From contig CAWHTU010000007.1 in the NCBI GenBank assembly GCA_963832305.1, positions 1 to 64,000 of the forward strand: a DNA stretch of 64,000 bases, read 5' to 3'. A program made the position numbers and the translations under genes. Under the pieces are notes generated by a model, which saw nothing but the letters and a program-made list of their open reading frames with translations, was not told the DNA's origin and searched no databases. Source of the stretch: Roseiarcus sp963832305 (lineage in GTDB: Bacteria; Pseudomonadota; Alphaproteobacteria; Rhizobiales; Beijerinckiaceae). Within the stretch, counting starts at the first letter, position 1; each line of letters starts with the position of its first letter. Below are positions 33,554 to 42,220 of this stretch, piece by piece.

Positions 33554-35395
33554 TCAGCCAGGCTCGGGGGTCCGCGCGAGCTGTCCTTCCAGCATCGCGA
33601 TCCTCTTGCGCAGGTTCTCGCTTTCGATTTGCGCATAGGCGATTTCCGCGTCGTGGGCGAGGCTGCCCAGGAGGCGGCGTTCGCTGCCGTCGAGATCGGT
33701 CCCGGCCTCGTGGCCGCCATAGAGGAGAAGCGCGAAGCAGCGCCGCGGATTGCCCACCGGCACGGCAAGAAGCGGCCGCGCGAGGTCGTGCGGCAGCCGG
33801 GCATCCGATGCGTGGGCGGCGTCGAGAGGGTAGGGCTTCCTCTCGAACCGTTCGGCAAGCAGAGGGTCGTCGGAGGCGAAGGTGTCGACCTCATCGGCGT
33901 CCCATCCGGCGCTGCAGCGCCGGCGGAAGACACCGTCCTGCTCGCGAAACAGCGCGGCCGAAGCCAGACGCAACGAACGCATCGGCTCGTTCACAAGGAG
34001 GCGCTCGACCTCGGCGAGGCTTGGGGCATGGAGAATGGTTTCGCCGACCGCCGCGAGATGGCGCTCGGCGAGGATGAAGTCGCGATCGAACAGCCGGTTT
34101 GCGAGCTCGGTCGCAAATTCGTGGGCGCGCGCGATCAGGTAGACGAGGCCGGATGCGACGGCGATCCAGGCCCAGTACGGAAAGTGGACGTATTCGTCGA
34201 TGACTTCGATCTGCTTATGGAGGAAGAGAACCGGCACGCTCAGCAGGAGCCCGAACACGGTTGCGCGCCTGAGCGGGATCCACACATTGACGACCGTCGG
34301 CCGCCGCACCGCCTCGACGACGAAAAGGCACAAAACGCCGTTGACGAGGTACAGGGCGCCCGCGACTTCCTCCGATGCGAGACCCTGGCCCAGCAGCTCG
34401 GCGAAGAACGAGGTCTCCTGCGAAAGCTGGGCGAGCAGATAGGCGGGCAGGCCGATCAGGCAGCCCCAGATGACCCAGCGGATGCGCTGGTAGTCGCGCG
34501 GTGACAGGTCGCGGCGACGTCCGAGCAGGATCGCGACCGCAGCGACGCTGACCGGGAAGCCGAAGAAAAGCGAGCTTCGCGCCCAGATTTCGGCGGGATA
34601 GCCGAACACGCTTCCCATGCCTGCAAGCGCGACCACAAGGAACACGATCGTAATCGCGGGCAGGGCTCGCTCGACGTTTCGCCACCGGCCTTCAGTCCGA
34701 TCGAGCGGCGCCCTCAGCGCGAACAGCAGGAGCCCAGTGTAAGCTGCGGCCTGCATCACGACCGAGATGGCGTCATTGACCAGGAGCGCCCACGGCCAGA
34801 GTTGAAGCCAGGCCCAGAACTGGAACGCCTGACCGGGGTTGAACTGAATCACATAGACGAAAAAGCCCCAGGTCATGCCGCCCGGACGCGTCCATACCAG
34901 CCACGCCGCGCCGAGCACGACCAGGATGCCCGCGATTGTGTCCAGCGCAACGATGACTTCGAACAGGCGATTGTCGGGGCGGGGCTCTGCGGTGAGCCTG
35001 ACTTCGCGCCCCGGGCGGTCGGCTGCAGCGGCGATCACGAGCCTCGCCTCGCGGCCGGGCACGACATAGTTCACCCCGCCGAATTGCGACAGAAGGCTCG
35101 CGCATAGTTCGGTATCGACGGGGATGCAGCGCATAGCCGCAAGATCGAGCCGATCCCCGACGCGAAGGCCCGTCCGCCACGCGGGCGACTCCTCCTCGCT
35201 GGCGAAGGGGCCCCGGACATCGTAGATCAGACCGTCGCCGTTGGTCGCCAGACCGAAGGATCCGAGCGGCCGAAACACCCTGAGGAAGTCGGGAGCGACC
35301 ATCGCCAGAGCGTAGAGCGTCAGAGCCAAGAGCACGACGCGGCCGAACAGGCTCGCGCCCCTCCGGTCAGCCATCGGCCAATTCTCCGCGGGCAA
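33554..35395 (-). CDS. Multi-pass membrane protein with PDZ-like and GAF-like domains
   Basis: 613 residues. One N-terminal membrane segment (~15-33) is followed by a periplasmic part with SPAWRTGLRVGDRLDLAAM, which looks like a PDZ core (~45-140). Then about eight membrane segments (~145-420). The C-terminal ~180 residues are soluble, with LAAVGETILHAPSLAEVERLLVNEPMRSLRLASAALFRE and RPLLAVPVGNPRRCFALLLYGG, typical of a GAF domain, and a short coiled coil at the end (ESENLRKRIAMLEGQL). No kinase, cyclase or effector domain and no nearby partner. ComP-like sensor architecture without output; function unknown. Confidence 0.75.
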   Translation of the reverse strand: MPAENWPMADRRGASLFGRVVLLALTLYALAMVAPDFLRVFRPLGSFGLATNGDGLIYDVRGPFASEEESPAWRTGLRVGDRLDLAAMRCIPVDTELCASLLSQFGGVNYVVPGREARLVIAAAADRPGREVRLTAEPRPDNRLFEVIVALDTIAGILVVLGAAWLVWTRPGGMTWGFFVYVIQFNPGQAFQFWAWLQLWPWALLVNDAISVVMQAAAYTGLLLFALRAPLDRTEGRWRNVERALPAITIVFLVVALAGMGSVFGYPAEIWARSSLFFGFPVSVAAVAILLGRRRDLSPRDYQRIRWVIWGCLIGLPAYLLAQLSQETSFFAELLGQGLASEEVAGALYLVNGVLCLFVVEAVRRPTVVNVWIPLRRATVFGLLLSVPVLFLHKQIEVIDEYVHFPYWAWIAVASGLVYLIARAHEFATELANRLFDRDFILAERHLAAVGETILHAPSLAEVERLLVNEPMRSLRLASAALFREQDGVFRRRCSAGWDADEVDTFASDDPLLAERFERKPYPLDAAHASDARLPHDLARPLLAVPVGNPRRCFALLLYGGHEAGTDLDGSERRLLGSLAHDAEIAYAQIESENLRKRIAMLEGQLARTPEPG

Positions 35396-35435
35396 GACGA
35401 TGGGCCTCCTTCAGCCGTAAATCGGTCCGCGGAAG

Positions 35436-35984
35436 CTAGCGGCGGCGAAGGTCTTTGTACATAAGTCGCGTCGCGTCGTAGCGGTCCTCGAAGGCGTGAC
35501 GCGCGTAATCCGGAATCGACCCGGCGAGGCTGTAGCCCAGCGAGCGGTAGAGGGCCTCGGCCGCCTCGCCTGCGGTGTCGAGCGTGAGCAGCCACCGGCC
35601 ATCCTTCGCCGCGCGCCGTTCGATCTCGCGCATCAGCGCCCGGGCGACCCCGGCGCGGCGAAAGGCCGGATCGACCAGGACCTTGGAAACCTCGGCGTGG
35701 TGTCGCTTGCTCGGCATCGAGTCGAGGTCGAGCTGCGCCGTTCCGGCGACCTCGGCCCCGAGCGTCGCAACGAGGACGATCTTTGCGCCCGCGGCGTGCG
35801 CAGGGGCGACCCGGTTCAGCCAGTACGCGCACGCCTCATCGCGACCGAACGGCGTAACGAAGCCGACGCTTGCGCCCTCGCTCACGCAGGCGCGCAGGAT
35901 ATCCGCGAGCCGATCCACGACTTTCGCGAACGAGGGCGGATCGAGCGCGGCGACGGTCGTGGCCGGACCTTCCATGACGCTCAC
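35436..35984 (-). CDS. GNAT-family N-acetyltransferase
   Basis: 182 residues from a GTG that overlaps the stop of the XRE-cupin gene (GTGA). The acetyl-CoA site reads VSKVLVDPAFRRAGVARALMREIE, followed by LLTLDTAGEAAEALYRSLGY. The family moves acetyl groups to amines, including antibiotics and small metabolites. Its substrate is not known. The pairing with an XRE-cupin regulator is common in proteobacteria and suggests a role in small-molecule detoxification or assimilation. Confidence 0.88.
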   Translation of the reverse strand: MSVMEGPATTVAALDPPSFAKVVDRLADILRACVSEGASVGFVTPFGRDEACAYWLNRVAPAHAAGAKIVLVATLGAEVAGTAQLDLDSMPSKRHHAEVSKVLVDPAFRRAGVARALMREIERRAAKDGRWLLTLDTAGEAAEALYRSLGYSLAGSIPDYARHAFEDRYDATRLMYKDLRRR

Positions 35985-36553
35985 CGAAGCACGAGAACGT
36001 AGCGCGCGGGCTCACGCCCAATGGCGTGGAACCGGGACGCGCCCCTGAGCCGGTAGCGAAGGCAGTCGCCGGCGCTCAGACGATGGAGCTTTCCCTCGAT
36101 CGTCAGTTCGAGCGCGCCGTCCTCGAGATAGAGATGATGCTCGAGGCCAAGGCGCGGCGGGAGCGGGTAGTCGATGCTCGCGCCGGCCGGCAGTTCGCAA
36201 CGCAGCACCTCGCAGTCGAAGTCGAGAGAGGGCGGCGAGACCGAGCGGCGGCGAAAGCCGGTGGCGGGATCGACCCACTCCGGCTGGTCGGCGCGGGCGA
36301 CGAGCGCGGGCGCCTCGGCCTCGATGTCGGCGAGGAGGCGCGAGACGGTCGAGCCGTGAGCCGCGGCGAGGCGGCCAAGCACCGACGCCGTCGGGCTCAC
36401 GTCGCCATTCTCGATCCGCGACAGGGAGGCGCGGCTGACCCCGCTCCGAGCCGAAAGCTCGTCGAGCGACCAGCGCCGCGCGTGTCGCAGTCCGCGCAGG
36501 CGCTCGGCGAGGCGCAGGTCGGCGGCGTTGCGGGGCAAGGCCTCTGTTTCCAC
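35981..36553 (-). CDS. XRE-family regulator with cupin domain
   Basis: 190 residues. Residues ~15-70 form the helix-turn-helix (LRGLRHARRWSLDELSARSGVSRASLSRIENGDVSPTASVLGRLA). Residues ~115-185 are a cupin ligand-binding barrel (PRLGLEHHLYLEDGALELTIEGKLHRLSAGDCLRYR). The start is a GTG six bases after a TATTTT -10 element, so the transcript may be leaderless. It heads an operon with the GNAT gene and probably regulates itself through the palindromes at its promoter. Confidence 0.9.
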   Translation of the reverse strand: METEALPRNAADLRLAERLRGLRHARRWSLDELSARSGVSRASLSRIENGDVSPTASVLGRLAAAHGSTVSRLLADIEAEAPALVARADQPEWVDPATGFRRRSVSPPSLDFDCEVLRCELPAGASIDYPLPPRLGLEHHLYLEDGALELTIEGKLHRLSAGDCLRYRLRGASRFHAIGREPARYVLVLR

Positions 36554-36587
36554 AAATGGAAAATACTCTCAAAAATGAGAGCGTCAA
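36547..36587 (-). promoter_or_regulatory. XRE-cupin promoter with two 6-4-6 inverted repeats
   Basis: On the reverse strand TTGACG (36587-36582) and TATTTT (36565-36560) flank a 16-base spacer that is exactly the inverted repeat CTCTCAAAAATGAGAG (36566-36581 on the forward strand). A second repeat, TTTCCA-CAAA-TGGAAA (36547-36562), overlaps the -10 and start codon. The two centres are 19 bases apart. Confidence 0.7.
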
Positions 36588-36742
36588 GAGGTCTGACTCA
36601 CGCAAGACCGGTTTGCTCGTGGCGCCCTTCTCTTGCACACTGCCGCGTTTTCGCGAACCGGATGGATCGATGTCGGCGGTCCGCCCGCGCGGCAGGCCGG
36701 CGGCAAAGTGTGAAAGTCAGTCGCGAAGGAGGATCGGTCGAA

Positions 36743-37684
36743 GTGAGAATTCTCGTTGTCGGAGCCGGAGCGGTCGGCGGCTATTTCGGCGGGCGTTTGC
36801 TGCAAGCGGGGCGCGACGTCACGTTCCTCGTTCGGCCGCGCCGGGCGGCGCAACTTGCGGAACACGGCTTGATAATTCGAAGCCCCCTGGGCGACTTCCA
36901 TCGCCCGTCGCCGCCGACCGTGTCGCAGGAAGCGCTCGCCGGGCCGTTCGACCTCGTGCTCCTGAGCTGCAAGGCTTACGACCTCGACGGCGCGATGAAC
37001 TCGTTCGCCAAGGCGGTCGGCGAAAGCACAGCGATCCTGCCGCTCCTCAACGGCATGCGGCACCTCGACATGCTTGCCGAACGCTTCGGACCCGCGAGCG
37101 TGCTCGGCGGGCAATGCGTGATCTCGGCGACGCTCGACGACGACGGCGCCGTCGTTCACTTCAACGACATGCACTCGCTGAGTTTCGGCGAACTCGACGG
37201 CTCGCGCTCGAAGCGAATCGAGACGATCGCCTCGGAGCTGGTCGGCGCCTCCGGTTTCGAGGCCCGTCTCAGCGACCAGATCCGGCAGGAGATGTGGGAG
37301 AAGTGGGTGTTCATTGCCTCGGCGGCCGGCATAACTTGCCTGATGCGGTCGTCGGTCGGCGCTTACGTCGCCGCCGGCGCCTCGGACCTCGCCGCCGAAC
37401 TCCTGGACGAATGCGCGGGCATCGCGGCCGAACAGGGATTTCAGCCGCGCCAGCCGGCCATCGAGCGGGCGCGGGCCGTCCTGACTGCCGCCGGCTCGCC
37501 GCTCAAGGCCTCGATGCTGCGCGACATCGAAGGCGGCAAGCCGGTCGAAGGCGATCAGATCCTCGGCGACCTCCTGCGCCGCGCCGCCAATCCCGACGAG
37601 CGTTCGCTGCTGCGCATCGCGACCTTGCATGTGAGAGCCTACGAGGCGGAACAAGCGGCCGGCGAGAGAGCCACCGAACGCTAG
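36743..37684 (+). CDS. 2-dehydropantoate 2-reductase family (ketopantoate reductase)
   Basis: 313 residues from the GTG at 36743, ten bases after GAAGGAGG. The N-terminal Rossmann motif is ILVVGAGAVGGYFGGRLLQAG; VLLSCKAYDL and LLNGMRHLDML follow, and the C-terminal helical domain has QEMWEKWVFIASAAGITCL with the catalytic Lys, and GSPLKASMLRDIEGGKPVEGDQI. The enzyme reduces ketopantoate with NADPH in pantothenate synthesis. Because alphaproteobacteria often carry several PanE-like paralogues, I leave the symbol open. Confidence 0.88.
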   Translation: MRILVVGAGAVGGYFGGRLLQAGRDVTFLVRPRRAAQLAEHGLIIRSPLGDFHRPSPPTVSQEALAGPFDLVLLSCKAYDLDGAMNSFAKAVGESTAILPLLNGMRHLDMLAERFGPASVLGGQCVISATLDDDGAVVHFNDMHSLSFGELDGSRSKRIETIASELVGASGFEARLSDQIRQEMWEKWVFIASAAGITCLMRSSVGAYVAAGASDLAAELLDECAGIAAEQGFQPRQPAIERARAVLTAAGSPLKASMLRDIEGGKPVEGDQILGDLLRRAANPDERSLLRIATLHVRAYEAEQAAGERATER

Positions 37685-37688
37685 CTCG

Positions 37689-37901
37689 GTGGATCGCCTC
37701 ACCGCCTTCGGGCTGTTCGCCGTCACCGCGATGGTCGTTACTTATGCGATGGAGGCGCGAAGCCGTTGGTTCACACTGGCCTTCGCCGGCGCCTGCGTGC
37801 TCGGGTCGGCATACGGCTTTCTTCAGGGGGCTTGGCCGTTTGGCCTGGTCGAAGCCGTCTGGGCTCTTATCGCTATGAATAAATGGCTGTCCAGACATTG
37901 A
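37689..37901 (+). CDS. Small conserved membrane protein
   Basis: 70 residues from a GTG at 37689, five bases after the ketopantoate reductase stop. Two to three hydrophobic segments: LTAFGLFAVTAMVVTYAME, WFTLAFAGACVLGSAYGFLQ and WPFGLVEAVWALIAM. The WFTLAFAGACxLGSAYGFLQGAWPFGLVEAVWA pattern recurs, from memory, in small rhizobial proteins of unknown function. Likely co-transcribed with the reductase. Confidence 0.65.
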   Translation: MDRLTAFGLFAVTAMVVTYAMEARSRWFTLAFAGACVLGSAYGFLQGAWPFGLVEAVWALIAMNKWLSRH

Positions 37902-37996
37902 CGGCCGCTGGACGCCTGCCCAAGGGCTAGGCTTGCGCCGGGGGGCGCCTTGGTATATCGGCGGGCGCTTCGCAAGCGCTTGAAGGAGAAACCGCC

Positions 37997-38233
37997 TTGG
38001 CGGACGCCGCGCCGATCAACTGGACCAATGCGGCGACGCTGATCAGCGTCGCCATTCTTGTCGGCACCGAGCTTATCGGCGCCGGAGTCGCCGCCGGCTG
38101 GGCGATCGGCGGCTTGTTCCAGCTGGGCGAGGTCGTCACCCGGATGCTGGAGGGGCTGTTCATTCTCGCGGCGCTCACCGGGCTCTTCTATTTCCTGCGC
38201 GCGGCGCTCGCGCACGAGCCGATCCGCGGCTAG
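37997..38233 (+). CDS. Small hypothetical membrane protein
   Basis: 78 residues from a TTG at 37997 with GAAGGAG eight bases upstream, which decides the start. Two membrane segments (TLISVAILVGTELIGAGVAAGWAI and MLEGLFILAALTGLFYFLRAAL) and a short polar N-terminus. A perfect 6-bp hairpin GCGCTT-CGC-AAGCGC (37965-37979) sits just before the ribosome binding site. Function unknown. Confidence 0.65.
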   Translation: MADAAPINWTNAATLISVAILVGTELIGAGVAAGWAIGGLFQLGEVVTRMLEGLFILAALTGLFYFLRAALAHEPIRG

Positions 38234-38309
38234 CCGTCCTCCGGCGGCGTCGCATGCGCAACGGGCGGCGAGGGCCGGTGGGGCGTCGCGCAAAGCCGGA
38301 ACTCCAACG

Positions 38310-39002
38310 ATGACGCCAAATCGGCGAAGCGTGCTCCTCATCGACCTCGACGGAACGCTGACCGATCCGGCCGAGGGAATCATCGGCTGTTTCCGTCTGG
38401 CGCTTAAGTCGCTTGGGAAGACGGCGCCGCCGGCGGCCGAGCTCGGCTGGATCATCGGACCGCCCTTGCGCGGCTGTTTCGCCCAAATCCTCGGGGCCGA
38501 AGGAAACACCGAGGAGGCGCTCAAAGCCTACCGCAGCCGCTATTCGACCGGTGGGCTTTTCCAGGCCGTGGTCTATGACGGCGTCGGCGAGGCGCTTGCC
38601 GAACTGCGCGCGGCGGGAACGCGCCTTTTTCTCTGCACGGCGAAGCCGATCGTTTACGCCGAGCGGATTCTGCGCCACTTCGACCTCGATCGCCATTTCG
38701 AGGCGGCTTACGGCGACGAACTCGACGGCCGCTTTCAGGACAAGGCGGATCTGGTGGCGCGCATACTCGTCGAGCAGGCGCTCGACGCCGCCGACTGTTG
38801 CATGTTGGGCGACCGCAGGCATGACGTCGCGGCGGCGAGCCGGCATGCGATTCCGACCATCGGGGCGCTCTGGGGCTACGGCGGCGCGGGCGAGCTTCGC
38901 GAGGCGGGCGCGGCGGTGCTGTGCGCCTCGCCGTCCGAGGCGCCCGCGGCCTTTTGGGCGCTTTCGGGCGCGCGGCCGCCACGACGGGCGTTGGCGCCAT
39001 GA
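38310..39002 (+). CDS. HAD-superfamily phosphatase (phosphoglycolate phosphatase-like)
   Basis: 230 residues. HAD motif I is LLIDLDGTLTDPAEGI with the DxD nucleophile, the cap domain follows, motif II is RLFLCTAKP, and motifs III and IV are FQDKADLV and MLGDRRHDVAAASRHAIPTIGALWGYG. The arrangement is that of Gph/PpaX-like phosphatases. Substrate not certain. Its TGA overlaps the ATG of the peptidase gene. Confidence 0.88.
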   Translation: MTPNRRSVLLIDLDGTLTDPAEGIIGCFRLALKSLGKTAPPAAELGWIIGPPLRGCFAQILGAEGNTEEALKAYRSRYSTGGLFQAVVYDGVGEALAELRAAGTRLFLCTAKPIVYAERILRHFDLDRHFEAAYGDELDGRFQDKADLVARILVEQALDAADCCMLGDRRHDVAAASRHAIPTIGALWGYGGAGELREAGAAVLCASPSEAPAAFWALSGARPPRRALAP

Positions 39003-41174
39003 CCGGGGCGGGATCCCGTTCGGCCGTCGGAGCGCGCGCCGAGACCGCGGCCCCGGCGCCCCCGCGCGCCGAAGCGCGACCGACGCTGCTCTCCGCCCAT
39101 GGCATTTCCTGGGCCGACGACTACGCCTGGATCCGGGCCGGCAACTGGCGCGAGGTCCTGCGCGATCCGAGGCAGCTGCCGCCCGACATCCGCGCGCTGC
39201 TCAAGGCCGAAAACGTCTATGCCGACGCGGTGCTCCAGCCCACGGCCAGCTTGCAGAAGGAGCTTCGGCGCGAAATGCGCGCACGCCTGAAGGAAGACGA
39301 TAGCGAGCCGCCGCAGGTCGACGGGCCTTGGGCGTACTATTCGCGCTTTCGTCCCGGCGGCCAGCGGCGCATCTATTGCCGCAAGCCCCGCGAGGGCGGC
39401 GCGGAGACGGTGCTGATCGATGGCGACGAGCGAGCGGAAGGAAAGGCGTTCTTCCACTTCGCCGGCGGGCGCCATTCGCCCGACCATGCGAAATTCGCCT
39501 GGAGCTCGGACGACCTCGGCTCCGAGATCCTGACCATCGCGGTTCGCGACCTCGACCTTCAGCAGGACCTTGCCGACCGCGTCAGCGGCGCGACCGGAGA
39601 CATTGTATGGACCCGCAATTCGACGGCGTTTCTCTATGTCGAGCAGGACGAGAACCATCGCCCGAGCCGGGTCATGCTGCATCGAACTCGGGACCGCGCA
39701 GAGCGACGACGCCGAAGTGTTCGTCGAGGACGATCCGGCATGGTTCATCGGCATCGAACCGACCCGCCTCGGCCGCGCGGCGATCATCTCGGTGCACGGC
39801 CACGATGCGTCAGAGGCGCTGGTCGTCGATCTTGACCATCCCCTCGCCGCGCCTCGGCTCGTCGCGCCGCGTCGCCCTGGGTTCCGCTACGAGGTCATGG
39901 ATCACGGCGATCGCTTTTTCATCCGCACCAACGCCGGCGCGCCCGATTTCAAAATCGTTGTCGCGCCGCGCGAGGCGCCGCAGGAGGCGAACTGGCGCGA
40001 TTTCGTCGCCGAGCGCGACGGGCGATTCATCGCCGACGCGACGCTGTTCAAGGACCGCCTCGTGCTGCTCACGCGTGAGATGAGCCGGCAACGTCTCTCG
40101 GTCATCGATCTGAGGAACGGCGAATCGCACGAGATCGCCTTCGAGGAGGAGACCTACTTCCTCCGGTTCGAGCCGGTCTATGAATTCGACACGTCGGTCA
40201 TTCGCTTCAGCTATTCCTCGCTGGCGCGGCCGCAGGAAACCTATGACTACGATGTCGCGAAACGGCGCCGCACCCTTGTCAAACGGCAGACGATGCCGCG
40301 CGGCTTCGATTCGCAGGCTTACGTCACTCGTCTCGTCTTCGCCCCCGCCGAGGACGGCGAGAGCGTGCCGGTGTCGCTCATCCACAAGCGGGGCCTGAGC
40401 CTCGATGGATCGGCGCCGCTGATGCTGACCGGCTACGGCGCCTATGGCTACCCAGTCGAGGCGAGCTTTTCGACCAACCGGTTCTCGCTCGTCGATCGCG
40501 GCTTCGTGTTCGCGATCGCCCACGTGCGCGGCGGCACGGACAAAGGCTGGCGCTGGTATGAGGACGGCAAGCTCGGCAAGAAGCCGAACACCTTCCGCGA
40601 TTTCCTCGCCGCAGCGCGGTTCCTCATCGCCGAGGGCTACGCCAGCCCGGCGCGGATCGTAGCCCAGGGCGGCAGCGCGGGCGGCTTGCTCATGGGCGCG
40701 GTCGCCAATCTCGCGCCGGACCTGTTTGCCGGAATCATCGCCGACGTCCCATTCGTCGACGTGCTGGCGACGATGCTCGACGCCAGCCTGCCGCTGACCC
40801 CGGCCGAGTGGCTCGAATGGGGCGATCCGATCCACGACCGCGCGGCCTTCGAAACCATCCGTTCCTATAGCCCGATCGACAATGTGCGGGCGCAGCGCTA
40901 TCCGGCGATCCTGGCGCTGGCCGGCCTCACCGATCCGCGAGTGACCTATTGGGAGCCCGCAAAATGGGTGGCGCGGCTGCGCGCGGCGATGACGGGGGGC
41001 GGACCGATTCTGTTGCGCACCGCGATGGAGGCTGGCCATGCCGGCGCGTCGGGCCGGTTCGACCGGCTCGAGGATGTCGCCCGCCAATATGCCTTCGCCA
41101 TCGCCTGCGTCGAGGGCGGGCTCGACGCGGCCGGCGGGGTGAGGTCTGCTCCGCGCCCGTCGAGGCGAAATTAG
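38999..41174 (+). pseudogene. ptrB: Oligopeptidase B-type S9 serine peptidase, single frameshift
   Basis: From ATG 38999 (overlapping the previous stop) the N-terminal propeller reads ISWADDYAWIRAGNW and later FHFAGGRHSPDHAKFAWSSDD. After VMLHR the frame breaks at 39685-39686, where one extra A explains the change; the other frame continues LGTAQSDDAEVFVEDDPAWFIG to the end. Corrected length ~724 residues. The catalytic domain is intact with GGSAGGLLMGAVAN (Ser), GLTDPRVTYWEPAKW (Asp) and EAGHAGASGRF (His). Oligopeptidase B cuts peptides after basic residues in the cytoplasm. Confidence 0.88.
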
Positions 41175-42142
41175 TCGCGTTCGGCGATCCTCGAGCCTCG
41201 GCGGGCGGAAATCGGCGGATATGACAAATAGATAAGTCTCTTCATCTCGCTCCGCATCGTCGCCACGACATCTAGGATCAGTCCGGCCAAGGTGCTCAAG
41301 AAGCCGGCGATCATCAGTCCAACGACGAGGACGGCCGTCGGCAGCCGGGGCACCAGCCCGGTCTCCAGAAAGGTCTCGGCAAGCGGGGCTGCGAGCGCGA
41401 CGGCGACAAGGATGAGGACGACGCCGGCCAGACCAAAAAACTGCAACGGGCGCTCATTGCGGACGAGATCGAAGATGAGGCGAAGGATCCTGCTCCCGTC
41501 GCGAAAGGTGCTGAGCTTGCTCGCGGATCCGGGGGGACGCTCGCCATAGGCGGTGAACTCTTCTCCGGACGGCATGCGCAGTTCCAGGGCATGAACCGTC
41601 AATTCAGTCTCGATCTCGAACCCTCTCGACATTGCGGGAAAGGATTTGACGTAGCGTCGGGAAAAAACCTTGTAGCCGGACAGCATGTCGGTGAATTGCT
41701 TGCCGAAAATACTTCGCACCAGCGCAGTCAAGACGTAATTGCCGAATCGATGCCCTCTTCGGTAGGCGTCCATGCTCTCGGACACTCGCGCGCCGTTGAC
41801 GAAGTCGAGGCTCTCGTCGATCGCCCGGCGGATCATCCGCGGGGCGGCCTTGGCTTCATAGGTCGCGTCGCCGTCCACCAGCACAAAGACGTCGGCGTCA
41901 ACGTCGGCGAACATGCGACGAACGACATTTCCCTTTCCCTGGCGCGGCTCGCTGCGGACAACCGCGCCCGCAGCCTGAGCGACGTCGATTGTGCGATCGG
42001 TCGAGTTGTTGTCGTAAACGTAGATTGTTGCCAATGGCAAAGCTTCGCGAAAAGCAACGACAGTCTTTCCAACCGTCAACTCTTCATTGAAGCATGGGAC
42101 CAGAATTGCGACTTCGTATTGACTTAGGGTCGCCTCGGTCAC
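41171..42142 (-). CDS. Glycosyltransferase family 2, polyprenyl-phosphate glycosyltransferase-like
   Basis: 323 residues. GT-A fold at the N-terminus: VAILVPCFNEELTVGKTVVAF, YVYDNNSTDRTIDVA, and the metal-binding VLVDGDATYEAKAAPRMI. The central FTDMLSGYKVFSRRYVKSFP is found in DPM1/GtrB-like enzymes that load sugars onto a polyprenyl phosphate. Two C-terminal membrane segments (FFGLAGVVLILVAVALAAPL and LPTAVLVVGLMIAGFLSTLAGLIL) anchor it. Its last bases overlap the peptidase gene end by 4. It fits with the nearby GtrA flippase. Confidence 0.9.
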   Translation of the reverse strand: MTEATLSQYEVAILVPCFNEELTVGKTVVAFREALPLATIYVYDNNSTDRTIDVAQAAGAVVRSEPRQGKGNVVRRMFADVDADVFVLVDGDATYEAKAAPRMIRRAIDESLDFVNGARVSESMDAYRRGHRFGNYVLTALVRSIFGKQFTDMLSGYKVFSRRYVKSFPAMSRGFEIETELTVHALELRMPSGEEFTAYGERPPGSASKLSTFRDGSRILRLIFDLVRNERPLQFFGLAGVVLILVAVALAAPLAETFLETGLVPRLPTAVLVVGLMIAGFLSTLAGLILDVVATMRSEMKRLIYLSYPPISARRGSRIAERD

Positions 42143-42220
42143 TGAGTCGGAACTGTCTACGACTCGTCGCCATTCACTCAGTCTTTCCTCTGCCTAACGC
42201 TTACCAGGGCGCCTTTCCCG

